A model generated the notes under the pieces. That model was not told the DNA's origin. It ran no database searches and was given only the letters and a program-made list of their open reading frames with translations. 64,000 bases of DNA from Magnetospirillum aberrantis SpK (GTDB lineage: Bacteria; Pseudomonadota; Alphaproteobacteria; Rhodospirillales; Magnetospirillaceae): assembly GCF_011022235.1 (NCBI RefSeq), contig NZ_JAAIYP010000037.1, positions 62,001 to 126,000 on the forward strand, read 5' to 3'. This document shows positions 17,650 through 26,282 of this stretch, piece by piece (the first letter of the stretch is position 1; each line of letters starts with the position of its first letter). The translations under genes were made by a program, and so were the position numbers.

Positions 17650-19416
17650 TTAGAACCGTTCCGCGTCCAACGCCATGATTTGTCCCGATCCGGCCTCGAC
17701 CTGGGCCAACAGGCCGCCGGCGCGGGTCAGCACGGCATCGGCGTAATGACGAGCCGTCACCACCTTGGCCGACAGATAATCCGAGCCGTCGGCGCCTTGG
17801 GCCAGCAATTCCTCGGCCTTGAGGCCGGCCTTGGCCATCAGCCAGCCGCCGACGGTGATGCCGACCAGTTCCAGGAACGGCACCGCGACCGTACCCAACA
17901 ATGCCGAATCGGCGGCCGCGTTCTTGATGATGAACTGGGCGGCCTGTTCGGCGGCGGCGGCGGCGGCGCCCAGGCGGCGCTTGAGCCCGTCCCAGGCCGG
18001 GCCGGCGGCGGCCAGTTCGGAATCGACGGCGCGGATCTGCTCCAGCAACCGGCCGAAGGCCGCGCCGCCGTCGCGCACCACCTTGCGGCCCGCCAGATCC
18101 ATGGCCTGGATGCCGTTGGTGCCTTCATAGATCTGGGCGATGCGGGCGTCGCGCATGTGCTGGGCGACGCCGGTTTCCTCGACGAAACCCATGCCGCCGA
18201 ACACCTGGATGGCGGTGGAGGCCACGGCCAGACCGGTGTCGGTGCTCCACGCCTTGACCACCGGGATCAGCAGGTCCACCAGCGCCTGGGCCTCGGCGCG
18301 GGCGGCGGAATCGGGATGGTGGCGGGCGATGTCCAGACGGCTGGCGGCGTAATAGGCCAGGGCGCGGGTCGCTTCGGTCAGCGCCTTGTTGGTCAGCAGC
18401 ATGCGCCGCACGTCGGCGTGGATGATGATGGGACCGCCGCCCTGGATGCGTTCCTTGGCATAGGCGACGGCCTTTTGCGTGGCGCGTTCGCATTGCGCCA
18501 CGCCCTCAAGGCCGACCGACAAGCGGGCGTTGTTCATCATGGTGAACATCAGCGCCAGGCCCTTGTTTTCCTCGCCGACCAGCCAGCCGATGGCGCCTTC
18601 GTTCTCGCCGAACGCCATGACGCAGGTCGGGCTGCCGTGGATGCCCAGCTTTTCCTCGAGCTTGATGCAGGCGACGTCGTTGCGCTTGCCCAACGAGCCA
18701 TCGGGATTGACCAGGAACTTGGGCACCACGAACAACGAGATGCCCTTGACCCCGGCCGGCGCGTCGGGAAGGCGGGCCAGCACCAGATGGACGATGTTCT
18801 CGGCCATCTCGTGGTCGCCCGAGGTGATGAAGATTTTCTGGCCGGTGATGCGGTAGCTGCCGTCAGCCTGTTTCACCGCCTTGGCGCGCAGCGCGCCGAC
18901 GTCGGAGCCCGCCGACGGTTCGGTCAGGTTCATGGTGCCGGTCCATTCGCCCGACACCAGCTTGGCCAGATAGGTTTGCTTGAGCTCGTCCGAGCCATGC
19001 ACGCTCAGCGCTTCGACCGCGCCCTGGGTCAGCATGGGGGTCAGGGCGAAGCTCATGTTGGCGGCGTGCCAGATTTCCTGGACGGCGGTCGCCACCACCT
19101 GCGGCAGCCCCTGGCCGCCCCATTCGGGCTCGAACGGCACGGCGTTCCAGCCGCCCTCGACGAATTGACGATAGGCGTCGGCGAAACCGGTGGGCACCAC
19201 CACCTTGCCGTTTTCGAGCCGGCAGCCTTGGTGGTCGCCGACCGGGTTCAAGGGCGCCAGGACACCGCCGCCGAAACGCGCCGCCTCTTCCAGTACCGCC
19301 GCCACCAGATCGTCGGTGGCTTCCTCGAAACCGGGCAAGTGGTTGATCTCGTTCAACCCGGCAAGGTGCTCGATGACGAAGGTCATGTCGCGGACGGGGG
19401 CGGCATAGGTCGGCAT
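17650..19416 (-). CDS. Acyl-CoA dehydrogenase, long (DmdC-like) type
   Basis: This 588-residue FAD enzyme introduces the alpha-beta double bond in acyl-CoA thioesters, passing electrons to ETF. Its length and C-terminal extension match the branch that includes 3-methylmercaptopropionyl-CoA dehydrogenase (DmdC). Motifs are NLTEPSAGSDVGALRAKA (FAD/substrate), KIFITSGDHE, the catalytic-Glu segment IYEGTNGIQAMDL, and QVFGGMGFVEETG. The C-terminal acyl-CoA dehydrogenase C domain lies at about 465-588. GAGGAGC precedes the ATG. It is a single gene with its own downstream hairpin. The exact acyl substrate is unknown; this branch often handles medium or long chains. Confidence 0.93.
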   Translation of the reverse strand: MPTYAAPVRDMTFVIEHLAGLNEINHLPGFEEATDDLVAAVLEEAARFGGGVLAPLNPVGDHQGCRLENGKVVVPTGFADAYRQFVEGGWNAVPFEPEWGGQGLPQVVATAVQEIWHAANMSFALTPMLTQGAVEALSVHGSDELKQTYLAKLVSGEWTGTMNLTEPSAGSDVGALRAKAVKQADGSYRITGQKIFITSGDHEMAENIVHLVLARLPDAPAGVKGISLFVVPKFLVNPDGSLGKRNDVACIKLEEKLGIHGSPTCVMAFGENEGAIGWLVGEENKGLALMFTMMNNARLSVGLEGVAQCERATQKAVAYAKERIQGGGPIIIHADVRRMLLTNKALTEATRALAYYAASRLDIARHHPDSAARAEAQALVDLLIPVVKAWSTDTGLAVASTAIQVFGGMGFVEETGVAQHMRDARIAQIYEGTNGIQAMDLAGRKVVRDGGAAFGRLLEQIRAVDSELAAAGPAWDGLKRRLGAAAAAAEQAAQFIIKNAAADSALLGTVAVPFLELVGITVGGWLMAKAGLKAEELLAQGADGSDYLSAKVVTARHYADAVLTRAGGLLAQVEAGSGQIMALDAERF

Positions 19417-19531
19417 GGTGTACGCTCCTCGTTATCGTTGGGCTGTCAGGGAACGATTTCGCCCCTGGCGCGTCAAGGGGCCTCGCGCGCATGGGGCCAT
19501 GCGGGCGGGGCTGTCGGCCGGAAACGGGGCT

Positions 19532-19939
19532 TCAGGCGTTGCCGTCGAGATAGGGTTTGTACTCGAAATCCTCGATCTCGATGTGGTGGGCCAGCCAGTC
19601 GGCGACAAAGTCGCGCAGGTCGCGGACGGCTTGGTCCAGGGTTGGGCCGGCCAGTTGCGCCACCAGGGCATGCATGCGCAGCGCGATGGCCTGATGCGAG
19701 GCGCGGTGGAATTGCAAGAAGGGATAGTCGGCGGCTTCCAGCAGCGCTTCCTCGGCCTGGAAGTGGTAATCCGCGTAAGCCGTCAGCTCTTGCCCCATTG
19801 CCTGTGCCCAGCCTGTGCCCTGCCCGGTTTCCAATCCATGGTCAAGGCGGGCCAAAAGGTTGAACAAGGTTTGGTGGTGTCCGTCCAATTCCTTGTGTCC
19901 GACACTCAGGTCCGGTGTCCAACGCGGCGTGCTGGTCAT
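19532..19939 (-). CDS. Bacteriohemerythrin
   Basis: This 135-residue oxygen-binding di-iron protein is a four-helix bundle. Most iron ligands are visible: His in ELDGHHQTLF, the HxxxE pair in YADYHFQAEEALL, His in RASHQAI, and the HH-x4-D ending in AHHIEIEDFEYKPYL. The start is the ATG preceded by GGGGAGAG; an in-frame codon seven residues upstream lacks a site. Likely roles are oxygen sensing, storage or delivery in a microaerobic cell. It stands alone. Confidence 0.93.
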   Translation of the reverse strand: MTSTPRWTPDLSVGHKELDGHHQTLFNLLARLDHGLETGQGTGWAQAMGQELTAYADYHFQAEEALLEAADYPFLQFHRASHQAIALRMHALVAQLAGPTLDQAVRDLRDFVADWLAHHIEIEDFEYKPYLDGNA

Positions 19940-20012
19940 GCGTTCTCTCCCCTTGGGCAAATTATGCCATTCACAAGGGAACGGGCGGAAGGCGCAGGTT
20001 GTGTCGAAGGGC

Positions 20013-21401
20013 TTAGGGCAGCACCTTGCCCGGATTCATCAGGCCCTGCGGGTCGATGGCGGTCTTGATGCGGCGCATCAGGTCCAGTTCCACCGGCGAT
20101 TTATAGCGGGCCATTTCCTCGATCTTCAGCATGCCGATGCCGTGCTCGGCCGACACCGAACCGCCCATGTCGGCGACGATGTCGTGGACGATGCGGTTCA
20201 TCGCCTTCCATGCCTCCAGGAACGTCTGTTTGTCGGCGTTGACCGGCTGGCTCAGGTTGAAATGGATGTTGCCGTCGCCCAGATGGCCGAACGCCACCAC
20301 CCGCACGCCGGGCAGGGCCGCCTCGACCGCCGCCGTGCAGCGTTCCAGCATTTCCGGCACGCGCGAGGTGGCGACGGCGACGTCGTGTTTGATCGATCCG
20401 CCCTCTTTCTTCTGCGCTTCGGGTACGCCTTCGCGGATGCGCCACAGCGCCTTGCGCTGTTCGCCCGATTCGGCGATCACCGCGTCCAAGGCCTGTCCGC
20501 GTTCCAAGGCGTCGGCCAGCACGCTTTCCAGCGCTTCGCCCAGGCCGCCGGGGCGCGACGACGACAATTCGATCAGCATCACCCACGGATGCGGCGCGTC
20601 GAACGGGTCGCGGGCGCCGGCGACGTGGCGGACGCACAAATCCACGCCGATACGGGGGATCAACTCGCACGCCGTCACCGCGTCGCCCGAGGCGGCGCGG
20701 GCGGCGGCCAGGATGGAAAGGGCGGCGGCGGGATCGGGCAGGGCGACCATGGCGGTGGCCATCTCGCGCGGACGCGGGAACAGCTTCAGCACACAGGCGG
20801 TGACGATGCCCAGCGTGCCCTCGGCACCGACGAACAGGTGCTTGAGGTCGTAGCCGGTATTGTCCTTGCGCAACGGCCGAAGACCGTTCCACACCTGACC
20901 ATCGGGCAACACCACCTCAAGACCCAGCACCAGATCACGGGTGTTGCCGTAACGCAGTACGGCGACGCCGCCGGCATTGGTCGAGATGTTGCCGCCGATG
21001 CGGCACGACCCTTCGGCCGCCAGTGCCAGCGGAAACAGACAATCCAGGTCCTCGGCGGCGGCTTGCAGGGTGGAGAGGACGCAGCCGGCCTCGGCGGTCA
21101 GGGTGAAGTTGACGGAATCGATCTCGCGGATACGGTTCAGCCGTTCGGTCGAGATCACCACCGCCCGGCCATCGGGCACACCGCCGCCGCACAGGCCGGT
21201 GTTGCCGCCCTGCGGCACCATGGCGATTCCCGCCTGGGCGCAGGCGCGGACCACCGCCGCCACCTCTTTCGTGCTGCCGGGGCGCACCACCGCCAGGGCC
21301 GAGCCTTGATAAAGGCCGCGCTGTTCCTCGAGATAGGGCGCCATGTCGGTGCCGCTCAACACGTTGCCGGGGCCGACGATGGCGGCGAAATCGGGGATCA
21401 T
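20013..21401 (-). CDS. FAD-linked 2-hydroxyacid dehydrogenase (GlcD/D2HGDH family)
   Basis: This 462-residue PCMH-type flavoprotein oxidises a D-2-hydroxyacid such as D-2-hydroxyglutarate or D-lactate. Motifs are the FAD-binding VVPQGGNTGLCGGGVP, GGNISTNAGGVAVLRYGNTRD, FVGAEGTLGIVTA, and the C-terminal metal/substrate site GHLGDGNIHFN followed by SAEHGIGMLK. The ATG overlaps the tsaC stop (ATGA), so the two are coupled. It is the last gene of the rhomboid-cysQ-tsaC operon. Confidence 0.92.
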   Translation of the reverse strand: MIPDFAAIVGPGNVLSGTDMAPYLEEQRGLYQGSALAVVRPGSTKEVAAVVRACAQAGIAMVPQGGNTGLCGGGVPDGRAVVISTERLNRIREIDSVNFTLTAEAGCVLSTLQAAAEDLDCLFPLALAAEGSCRIGGNISTNAGGVAVLRYGNTRDLVLGLEVVLPDGQVWNGLRPLRKDNTGYDLKHLFVGAEGTLGIVTACVLKLFPRPREMATAMVALPDPAAALSILAAARAASGDAVTACELIPRIGVDLCVRHVAGARDPFDAPHPWVMLIELSSSRPGGLGEALESVLADALERGQALDAVIAESGEQRKALWRIREGVPEAQKKEGGSIKHDVAVATSRVPEMLERCTAAVEAALPGVRVVAFGHLGDGNIHFNLSQPVNADKQTFLEAWKAMNRIVHDIVADMGGSVSAEHGIGMLKIEEMARYKSPVELDLMRRIKTAIDPQGLMNPGKVLP

Positions 21402-22366
21402 GCCGGTTTCCTTGGCGCTGCCGCCCGCTTCAGACGGTCGTTGATGGCAAGGCCCAAGCCGTGGTCGGGGATGGGGGCCACGGCGATGGCGGAAAATTCC
21501 GGGCGGTCGAGGGCACGCAACAGGGCGAACAGATTGGCCGCCGCTTCCTCAAGATCGCCGGTGGGCGACAGGTTGGCGGTGCAGTCCATGGCACCCAGAC
21601 CCAGATAGGCCTCGTCCGGCGCGGGTTGGGTGACGTTCAGCCGCACCGGCAGGCCGGGGGCATAATGGCTGGCCAGCATGCCGGGGCTTTTCGGCGCGTC
21701 GGAATGGTCGGTGGGACGCACCAGACGGCGGCCCAGCGCTTCCTCCAGCGCCTCGACCGACACGCCGCCGGGGCGCAGCAGGGCCGGTTCGTCGCCCGAC
21801 AGGTCGAGGACGGTGGATTCCACCCCGACCCGGCACGGCCCGCCATCCAGGATCAGGCCGACTCGTGCCCCTAAGGATTCCGCCACATGCTCGGCCAGGG
21901 TCGGGCTGACGGCGCCCGAGCGGTTGGCGCTGGGCGCGGCGATGGGACGGCCAGAGGCGGCGATGACCGCGCGGGCCACGGCATGGTCGGGCAGACGCAC
22001 GGCGATGGTGTCCAGCCCGGCCGAGGCCAAAAGCGAGATGGGGGAATTGGCCCGGCGCGGCAACACCAGGGTCAGCGGCCCCGGCCAAAAGCGGGCGATG
22101 ACGGCCCGCGCCGTGTCGGTGACGTGCACCAGCCGCTCCAGATCGGCCGGGTCGGCCACATGGACGATCAGCGGGTTGAAGCTGGGGCGGCCCTTGGCCT
22201 GGAAGATGGCGGCGACGGCGCGGTCGTTGGTGGCGTCGGCCCCCAGGCCGTAAACGGTCTCGGTGGGGAACGCCACCAGCCGGCCGTCGCGCAGCAATGC
22301 GCCGGCCTGGGCGATGGCGGCGGGGGTGGCTGTCTCGATGTGGACGGTGTCGGGCAGGGTGGTCAT
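21398..22366 (-). CDS. tsaC: L-threonylcarbamoyladenylate synthase (Sua5/YrdC type)
   Basis: It makes threonylcarbamoyl-AMP from threonine, bicarbonate and ATP for t6A37 of ANN-decoding tRNAs. The 322-residue form has the YrdC core (about 15-200: GGRLVAFPTETVYGLGADA, KGRPSFNPLIVHV, FWPGPLTLVL, APSANRSGAVSPT) and the C-terminal Sua5 domain (SPGMLASHYAPGLPV onward). It is therefore Sua5-like and not the short TsaC. The start is the ATG 16 bases past the cysQ stop. Confidence 0.93.
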   Translation of the reverse strand: MTTLPDTVHIETATPAAIAQAGALLRDGRLVAFPTETVYGLGADATNDRAVAAIFQAKGRPSFNPLIVHVADPADLERLVHVTDTARAVIARFWPGPLTLVLPRRANSPISLLASAGLDTIAVRLPDHAVARAVIAASGRPIAAPSANRSGAVSPTLAEHVAESLGARVGLILDGGPCRVGVESTVLDLSGDEPALLRPGGVSVEALEEALGRRLVRPTDHSDAPKSPGMLASHYAPGLPVRLNVTQPAPDEAYLGLGAMDCTANLSPTGDLEEAAANLFALLRALDRPEFSAIAVAPIPDHGLGLAINDRLKRAAAPRKPA

Positions 22367-22382
22367 GGTTGCCAAAATACTG

Positions 22383-23150
22383 TCAGACGCGGGCCCGCGC
22401 CAGGAAATCGCCGTTACGGAATGTGGGCTGCTTGCCATAGGCCAGCGGGCGGAAATCCCAATCCACCACTTCGCCGCCCGCCGCGCGCAGCACGGCATGA
22501 CCGGCGGCGGTGTCCCATTCGCAGGTCGGGCCGAAGCGCGGATAGAAATCGGCCGACCCGTCGGCGACCTTGCAGAATTTCAGGCTGGACCCGGCGTTTT
22601 CCAAGATGGCGCCGGGCAGGGCGGCCAGGAACGCCTCCAGCCGTTCCGGCGCGCGGTGCGAGCGGGAATCCAGCACCACCGCGCCCTTGCTGGGCACCGG
22701 GCGGCAGGAAATGGCGGTGCGTCCGGTCGCGTCCTCGCGCCAGGCCTTGCCGCCCGCGCCGCTCCACAGCACGTCCAGCGCCGGGGCGAACACCACGCCC
22801 GCCGCCGGAACGCCGTCCAGGATCAGGCCGATGTTGACGGTGAATTCGCCGTTCTTCTTGATGAATTCCTTGGTGCCGTCCAGCGGGTCCACCAGCCAGA
22901 AGGTGGCGCCCACGTCGGGGATGCGGCCGGCGGCCGCCTCTTCCTCGGCGACAATGGGGATGGTGGGCGTCAAGGTGCGCAGACCGGGCAGGATCAACGC
23001 CTCGGCCTTCTGGTCGGCCTCGGTCACCGGGGAATCGTCGCCCTTGCGCTCGACCGCGAAATCGGTGGCGTAGACGTCAAGGATGGCGGCGCCGGCCAGG
23101 CGGGCCAGACGTTCCAATTCGGGCAACAAGGCGGCGGGGGCAAAGAACAT
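22383..23150 (-). CDS. cysQ: 3'(2'),5'-bisphosphate nucleotidase
   Basis: This 255-residue Mg-dependent phosphatase of the inositol monophosphatase fold recycles 3'-phosphoadenosine 5'-phosphate from sulfate assimilation. Motifs are the metal-site Glu in IVAEEEAA, WLVDPLDGTKEFIKKNGEFTVNI, and CEWDTAAGHAVLRAAGG. The ATG gives MFFAPAALLPELERL, a normal N-terminus. It lies 34 bases past the rhomboid stop. Confidence 0.93.
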   Translation of the reverse strand: MFFAPAALLPELERLARLAGAAILDVYATDFAVERKGDDSPVTEADQKAEALILPGLRTLTPTIPIVAEEEAAAGRIPDVGATFWLVDPLDGTKEFIKKNGEFTVNIGLILDGVPAAGVVFAPALDVLWSGAGGKAWREDATGRTAISCRPVPSKGAVVLDSRSHRAPERLEAFLAALPGAILENAGSSLKFCKVADGSADFYPRFGPTCEWDTAAGHAVLRAAGGEVVDWDFRPLAYGKQPTFRNGDFLARARV

Positions 23151-23184
23151 GCAGAAGACCTTGGGCGACAGCGGGGGCGGTACT

Positions 23185-24774
23185 TTAGCCGCACAGCCCC
23201 GTTTCCGCCAACTGTGCTCGCATTTCACCCTTTTCCTCGGCACAAACCGGGGCGGCGACGCTCTTGGCTTCGGTCTGTTCGCCGCGCTCATTTAGGATGA
23301 TGCTCAGCATGCCGCTCATTTCCCAGCGCAATCTGGGTTCGAACAGCGCCAGCGCCGTGGGCAGGGCCAGACCCGCCCGCAATTCCCGTTCGGCGGCGGG
23401 GAGGTCGCGGGCTTCGACCAGCGCCAGGGCCCGCGCCCAATGGGCGCGCGGGTCGGCGGGATAGCGGGCGACCAGTTCGGCCGAACGACGTCGCGCCTCG
23501 GCCCGGTCGGCGGGAAATTCCGACGACGGGGCCAGTTTGGTCATGGCGGCGAAGACCGGCTGGCGTTCGACGATTTGGGTGGTGGTGACCGCCATGGCGG
23601 CCAACCCGCACAAGGCCATGGCCGTCGCCAACCGGCGCAGGCGGGGCAAGGTCTCGGCGCGCGGCCATGCCCGCAGCAGCCCCAGCCCCAGCACCGCCCC
23701 GGCGACGGCGCCGCCCAGATGGGCGGCGAAGTCGACCTTGTGCCCGCTGAACACTCCAGCCAACGGGATCAGCGCCGGCACCAGAACTTGGCCGAGATTG
23801 GTCTGTAGCGTCAGCCGTTCGGCCCCGCTAGGCAGCCGAAAGCTCACGGCGAAGGTGGCGGCGGCCAAACACATGATGGCGCCCGAGGCGCCGACCGATA
23901 CCGTGCCGGGATCATTCAGCGTCATCGACGCCGCCGACCCGGCGACGGCGCCCACCAGGAACAGCGCCGCAAGCCAGGCGCGGCCGACCAGACGCTCCAG
24001 CATCGAGCCGGCGTAGTAGAACGCGATGGAGTTCATCAACAGATGAAAGGCGTCGCCGTGCAGGAACGCCGCCGACAACAGCCGGAACCATTCGCCCCGC
24101 CACACCAATTCGCCGTCCAGGGCGCCCAGCGCGATCAATGTTCGCACCGACGGCGCCCAAAAACCTTTGCCGGAGATGGAATCCACTGGAAACAACTGTT
24201 CCAGGGCGAACACGCCGGCCAATGTCGCCAGCATGGCGAGGGTCAGGATGGGGAACACCTTGGGCCGGGTGAGCGCCGGTTCCTTGGCCACGATTTCGGC
24301 CATGCGCGGCTTTTGCATCAGAGCCGTCATCCGCCGGGTGAACAACCAGCCATGAATCCAGGTGTTGCGCCAGACCGTGGCGGTGGCCGGGTCAAGGGCA
24401 TAGGCGGAAATCCGGGCCTTGCAATACGGGCTGGTACGATAGTTCTTCAGCCGTTCGGCGTCCGGGGTGCCGCCGATTTCGACGACGCGGATGACCACCG
24501 GCAGTTTCGAGCGGTTGAGGCGGCCGGTATGAACCAGACAGGCCTCGCCGATCTCGCGCAACTCGGCCAGTTCCATGGTGAAACGCCGGGTGGGGTTCGC
24601 CTCGCGGTCCACCAGACACAACATTTCCAATGTCATGCCGTCCCAACGGGTCAATACCATGTCACAGGCCGCGCTCAATGCTTCGGCCTCGGGCAACGGT
24701 TGTTGGGAATAGCCGTGGCGGGCGACATACAACCGCGCCAGATAGCGGGCGAAGGTCTCGGAAACCATGATCAC
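23185..24774 (-). CDS. Rhomboid-family intramembrane serine protease
   Basis: This 529-residue protein has a non-membrane N-terminal region (1-170), a rhomboid core (about 172-370) and a C-terminal soluble region (about 400-529) rich in Ala/Leu helices that resembles a TPR-like repeat. Catalytic features are Ser297 in GASGA, His352 in AAHLGG, and the oxyanion HLLMN (244-248). The first codon is a GTG with AAAGGGG seven bases upstream; an ATG two codons later is possible. It leads the operon with cysQ and tsaC. Its natural substrate is unknown. Confidence 0.9.
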   Translation of the reverse strand: MIMVSETFARYLARLYVARHGYSQQPLPEAEALSAACDMVLTRWDGMTLEMLCLVDREANPTRRFTMELAELREIGEACLVHTGRLNRSKLPVVIRVVEIGGTPDAERLKNYRTSPYCKARISAYALDPATATVWRNTWIHGWLFTRRMTALMQKPRMAEIVAKEPALTRPKVFPILTLAMLATLAGVFALEQLFPVDSISGKGFWAPSVRTLIALGALDGELVWRGEWFRLLSAAFLHGDAFHLLMNSIAFYYAGSMLERLVGRAWLAALFLVGAVAGSAASMTLNDPGTVSVGASGAIMCLAAATFAVSFRLPSGAERLTLQTNLGQVLVPALIPLAGVFSGHKVDFAAHLGGAVAGAVLGLGLLRAWPRAETLPRLRRLATAMALCGLAAMAVTTTQIVERQPVFAAMTKLAPSSEFPADRAEARRRSAELVARYPADPRAHWARALALVEARDLPAAERELRAGLALPTALALFEPRLRWEMSGMLSIILNERGEQTEAKSVAAPVCAEEKGEMRAQLAETGLCG

Positions 24775-24828
24775 GGCGGCGCCCCTTTCGACGAATGCGG
24801 GGCGAGGATAATATATCCTATCGGTTGT

Positions 24829-26187
24829 TCAATCGCCTTGTTGTTTCACTTCCACCGCCTGGAACCGGCTGGCTTTGAAATGCGCCGACCAATGGTCGAT
24901 CGCCATGCCCGCCTTGTGCTTGAGATGGGCCAGGAATTGCGCCGGGTCCGGCAATTGCTCCCACACCGAGGGCAGGAACAGGGCGCGGCGGCCACCGTCC
25001 TCGATGATCAGGCCGTCGATGCCGGGACGAAGTTGCCCCAGAAGATCCATCTCGGACTCGAAACGCATGGGAACCGGGGGTGTCAGCACCGACACCGACA
25101 GGGTCAACGGATCCAACTCGGCGGCGGACAAGGGGGGGAAGCGCGGGTCGGCGAAGGCCGCCTTGACGGCGTTGTCCACCACGTCCTCGCCCAACGGCCG
25201 CCATGCCAGGGGCGAGCCGATGCAACCGCGCAGATTGCCGCCGCGTTTCAGGGTGACGAAACAGGCGCCGGGCCGCGCCAGGGCGGGATCGTCCGGCTTC
25301 GGGGCGGGCTTGTTGTCGAGACGGGCGCGGATCGACGCCCAGGCCAGATCCAGCAATTTCGGGCCGATATGATCCATGGGATCGCCTTTTGGTTCGTACA
25401 GCGCCCAGGCGCCGTATCCCACAACCTTGTCGCGCGGCCCGGCGGTGTCGCCGGAATTGCGCACGTCCAGGGTCTTGATGGACAATCCGCGACGGCGGGC
25501 CGCCAGCAACGCCCCACCCACCGGCACCCGGCCGCAGGCCTGGGAACTGCCGATGGCGTCGGGATTCATGGCCTCGATGGCGGTGACGGTGGCGGCGTCG
25601 GTGGCCCGGCACTGATCGTAGTCCAGGTAATGGGACAGGTCGGTGGAGACGACGATCAAGGTCTCTGGCCCGCCCCACGCCGCGTCCAGCACGGCGGCGA
25701 CCATGTCGCGCGGGGTTTCGCCCGCCACCAGCGGCACCAGTTGGAAGTCGCCCAAGGTGGTCTGAAGGAAGGGTACGTGCACTTCCAGCGAATGTTCCAT
25801 GGCGTGTGCCTTGTCCAGTTCCCCGACCATGGGCAAGGCCATCAGGCGGGCCACCATGTCGCGGTCGATGGCGACTTCGCCTAAGGGGGTGGTCCAGACA
25901 TCGGCCCCGCTGGTGGCGATGCCGCGAAAGGCGACGCGATGGCTGGGACCCATCAGCACCACGCGGCTGATCCGGCCGCGCGCGGCGGTCAAAAGGGCAT
26001 AGGCATGCGCCGCGACCGGCCCGGAATAGACGTAGCCGGCATGCGGGGCGATCAGCATCTTCGGCACCGGGGCGCCAGCCTCGGCCGGCGGCGCGGCGGC
26101 CAGGAAGGTGGCGATCTGTCGGGACAATTCGGCGGCGTCGGCCGGATAGAACATGCCGGCCACGGCGGCGGGGCGAAGCACGGTCAT
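24829..26187 (-). CDS. Fused MEMO / AMMECR1 protein (AmmeMemoRadiSam system B-A fusion)
   Basis: Residues about 1-265 are a MEMO domain, related in fold to class III extradiol dioxygenases: MLIAPHAGYVYSGPVAAHAYA, SLEVHVPFLQ, VVSTDLSHYLDYDQC. Residues about 275-452 are an AMMECR1 domain with the signature GGNLRGCIGSPL and FPPLSAAELDPLTLSVSVL. In many genomes these are two genes (A and B) found with a radical-SAM partner; here they are one chain. The start ATG has AAGGAG at good spacing. It is divergent from the radical-SAM gene, with back-to-back promoters in the 95-base gap. The biochemical role of the system is not settled in my knowledge. Confidence 0.92.
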   Translation of the reverse strand: MTVLRPAAVAGMFYPADAAELSRQIATFLAAAPPAEAGAPVPKMLIAPHAGYVYSGPVAAHAYALLTAARGRISRVVLMGPSHRVAFRGIATSGADVWTTPLGEVAIDRDMVARLMALPMVGELDKAHAMEHSLEVHVPFLQTTLGDFQLVPLVAGETPRDMVAAVLDAAWGGPETLIVVSTDLSHYLDYDQCRATDAATVTAIEAMNPDAIGSSQACGRVPVGGALLAARRRGLSIKTLDVRNSGDTAGPRDKVVGYGAWALYEPKGDPMDHIGPKLLDLAWASIRARLDNKPAPKPDDPALARPGACFVTLKRGGNLRGCIGSPLAWRPLGEDVVDNAVKAAFADPRFPPLSAAELDPLTLSVSVLTPPVPMRFESEMDLLGQLRPGIDGLIIEDGGRRALFLPSVWEQLPDPAQFLAHLKHKAGMAIDHWSAHFKASRFQAVEVKQQGD

Positions 26188-26237
26188 GGCGCGAACTCCT
26201 TATTTTGTCCCAAAGTTAAGCGCCATGGCGCCCCCGC

Positions 26238-26276
26238 TGTAAAGCATTTGAAGGGGGGCGGGGGCGGGCGTAGCAT
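26238..26276. promoter_or_regulatory. Back-to-back promoters between MEMO-AMMECR1 and the radical SAM gene
   Basis: Rightward, TTGAAG (26248-26253) and TAGCAT (26271-26276) are 17 bases apart, and the expected start coincides with the A of the radical-SAM ATG at 26283. Leftward, TTTACA (read from 26238-26243 on the minus strand) has only a weak -10, CTTAAC, at 17 bases. The rightward mRNA would be leaderless; no Shine-Dalgarno sits at the normal distance. Confidence 0.55.
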
Positions 26277-26282
26277 TCCCTT

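Noticed and set aside
17188-19863. An 891-codon open frame on the plus strand
   Set aside because: It lies opposite the acyl-CoA dehydrogenase and lptF and has the composition of a reverse-frame artefact.
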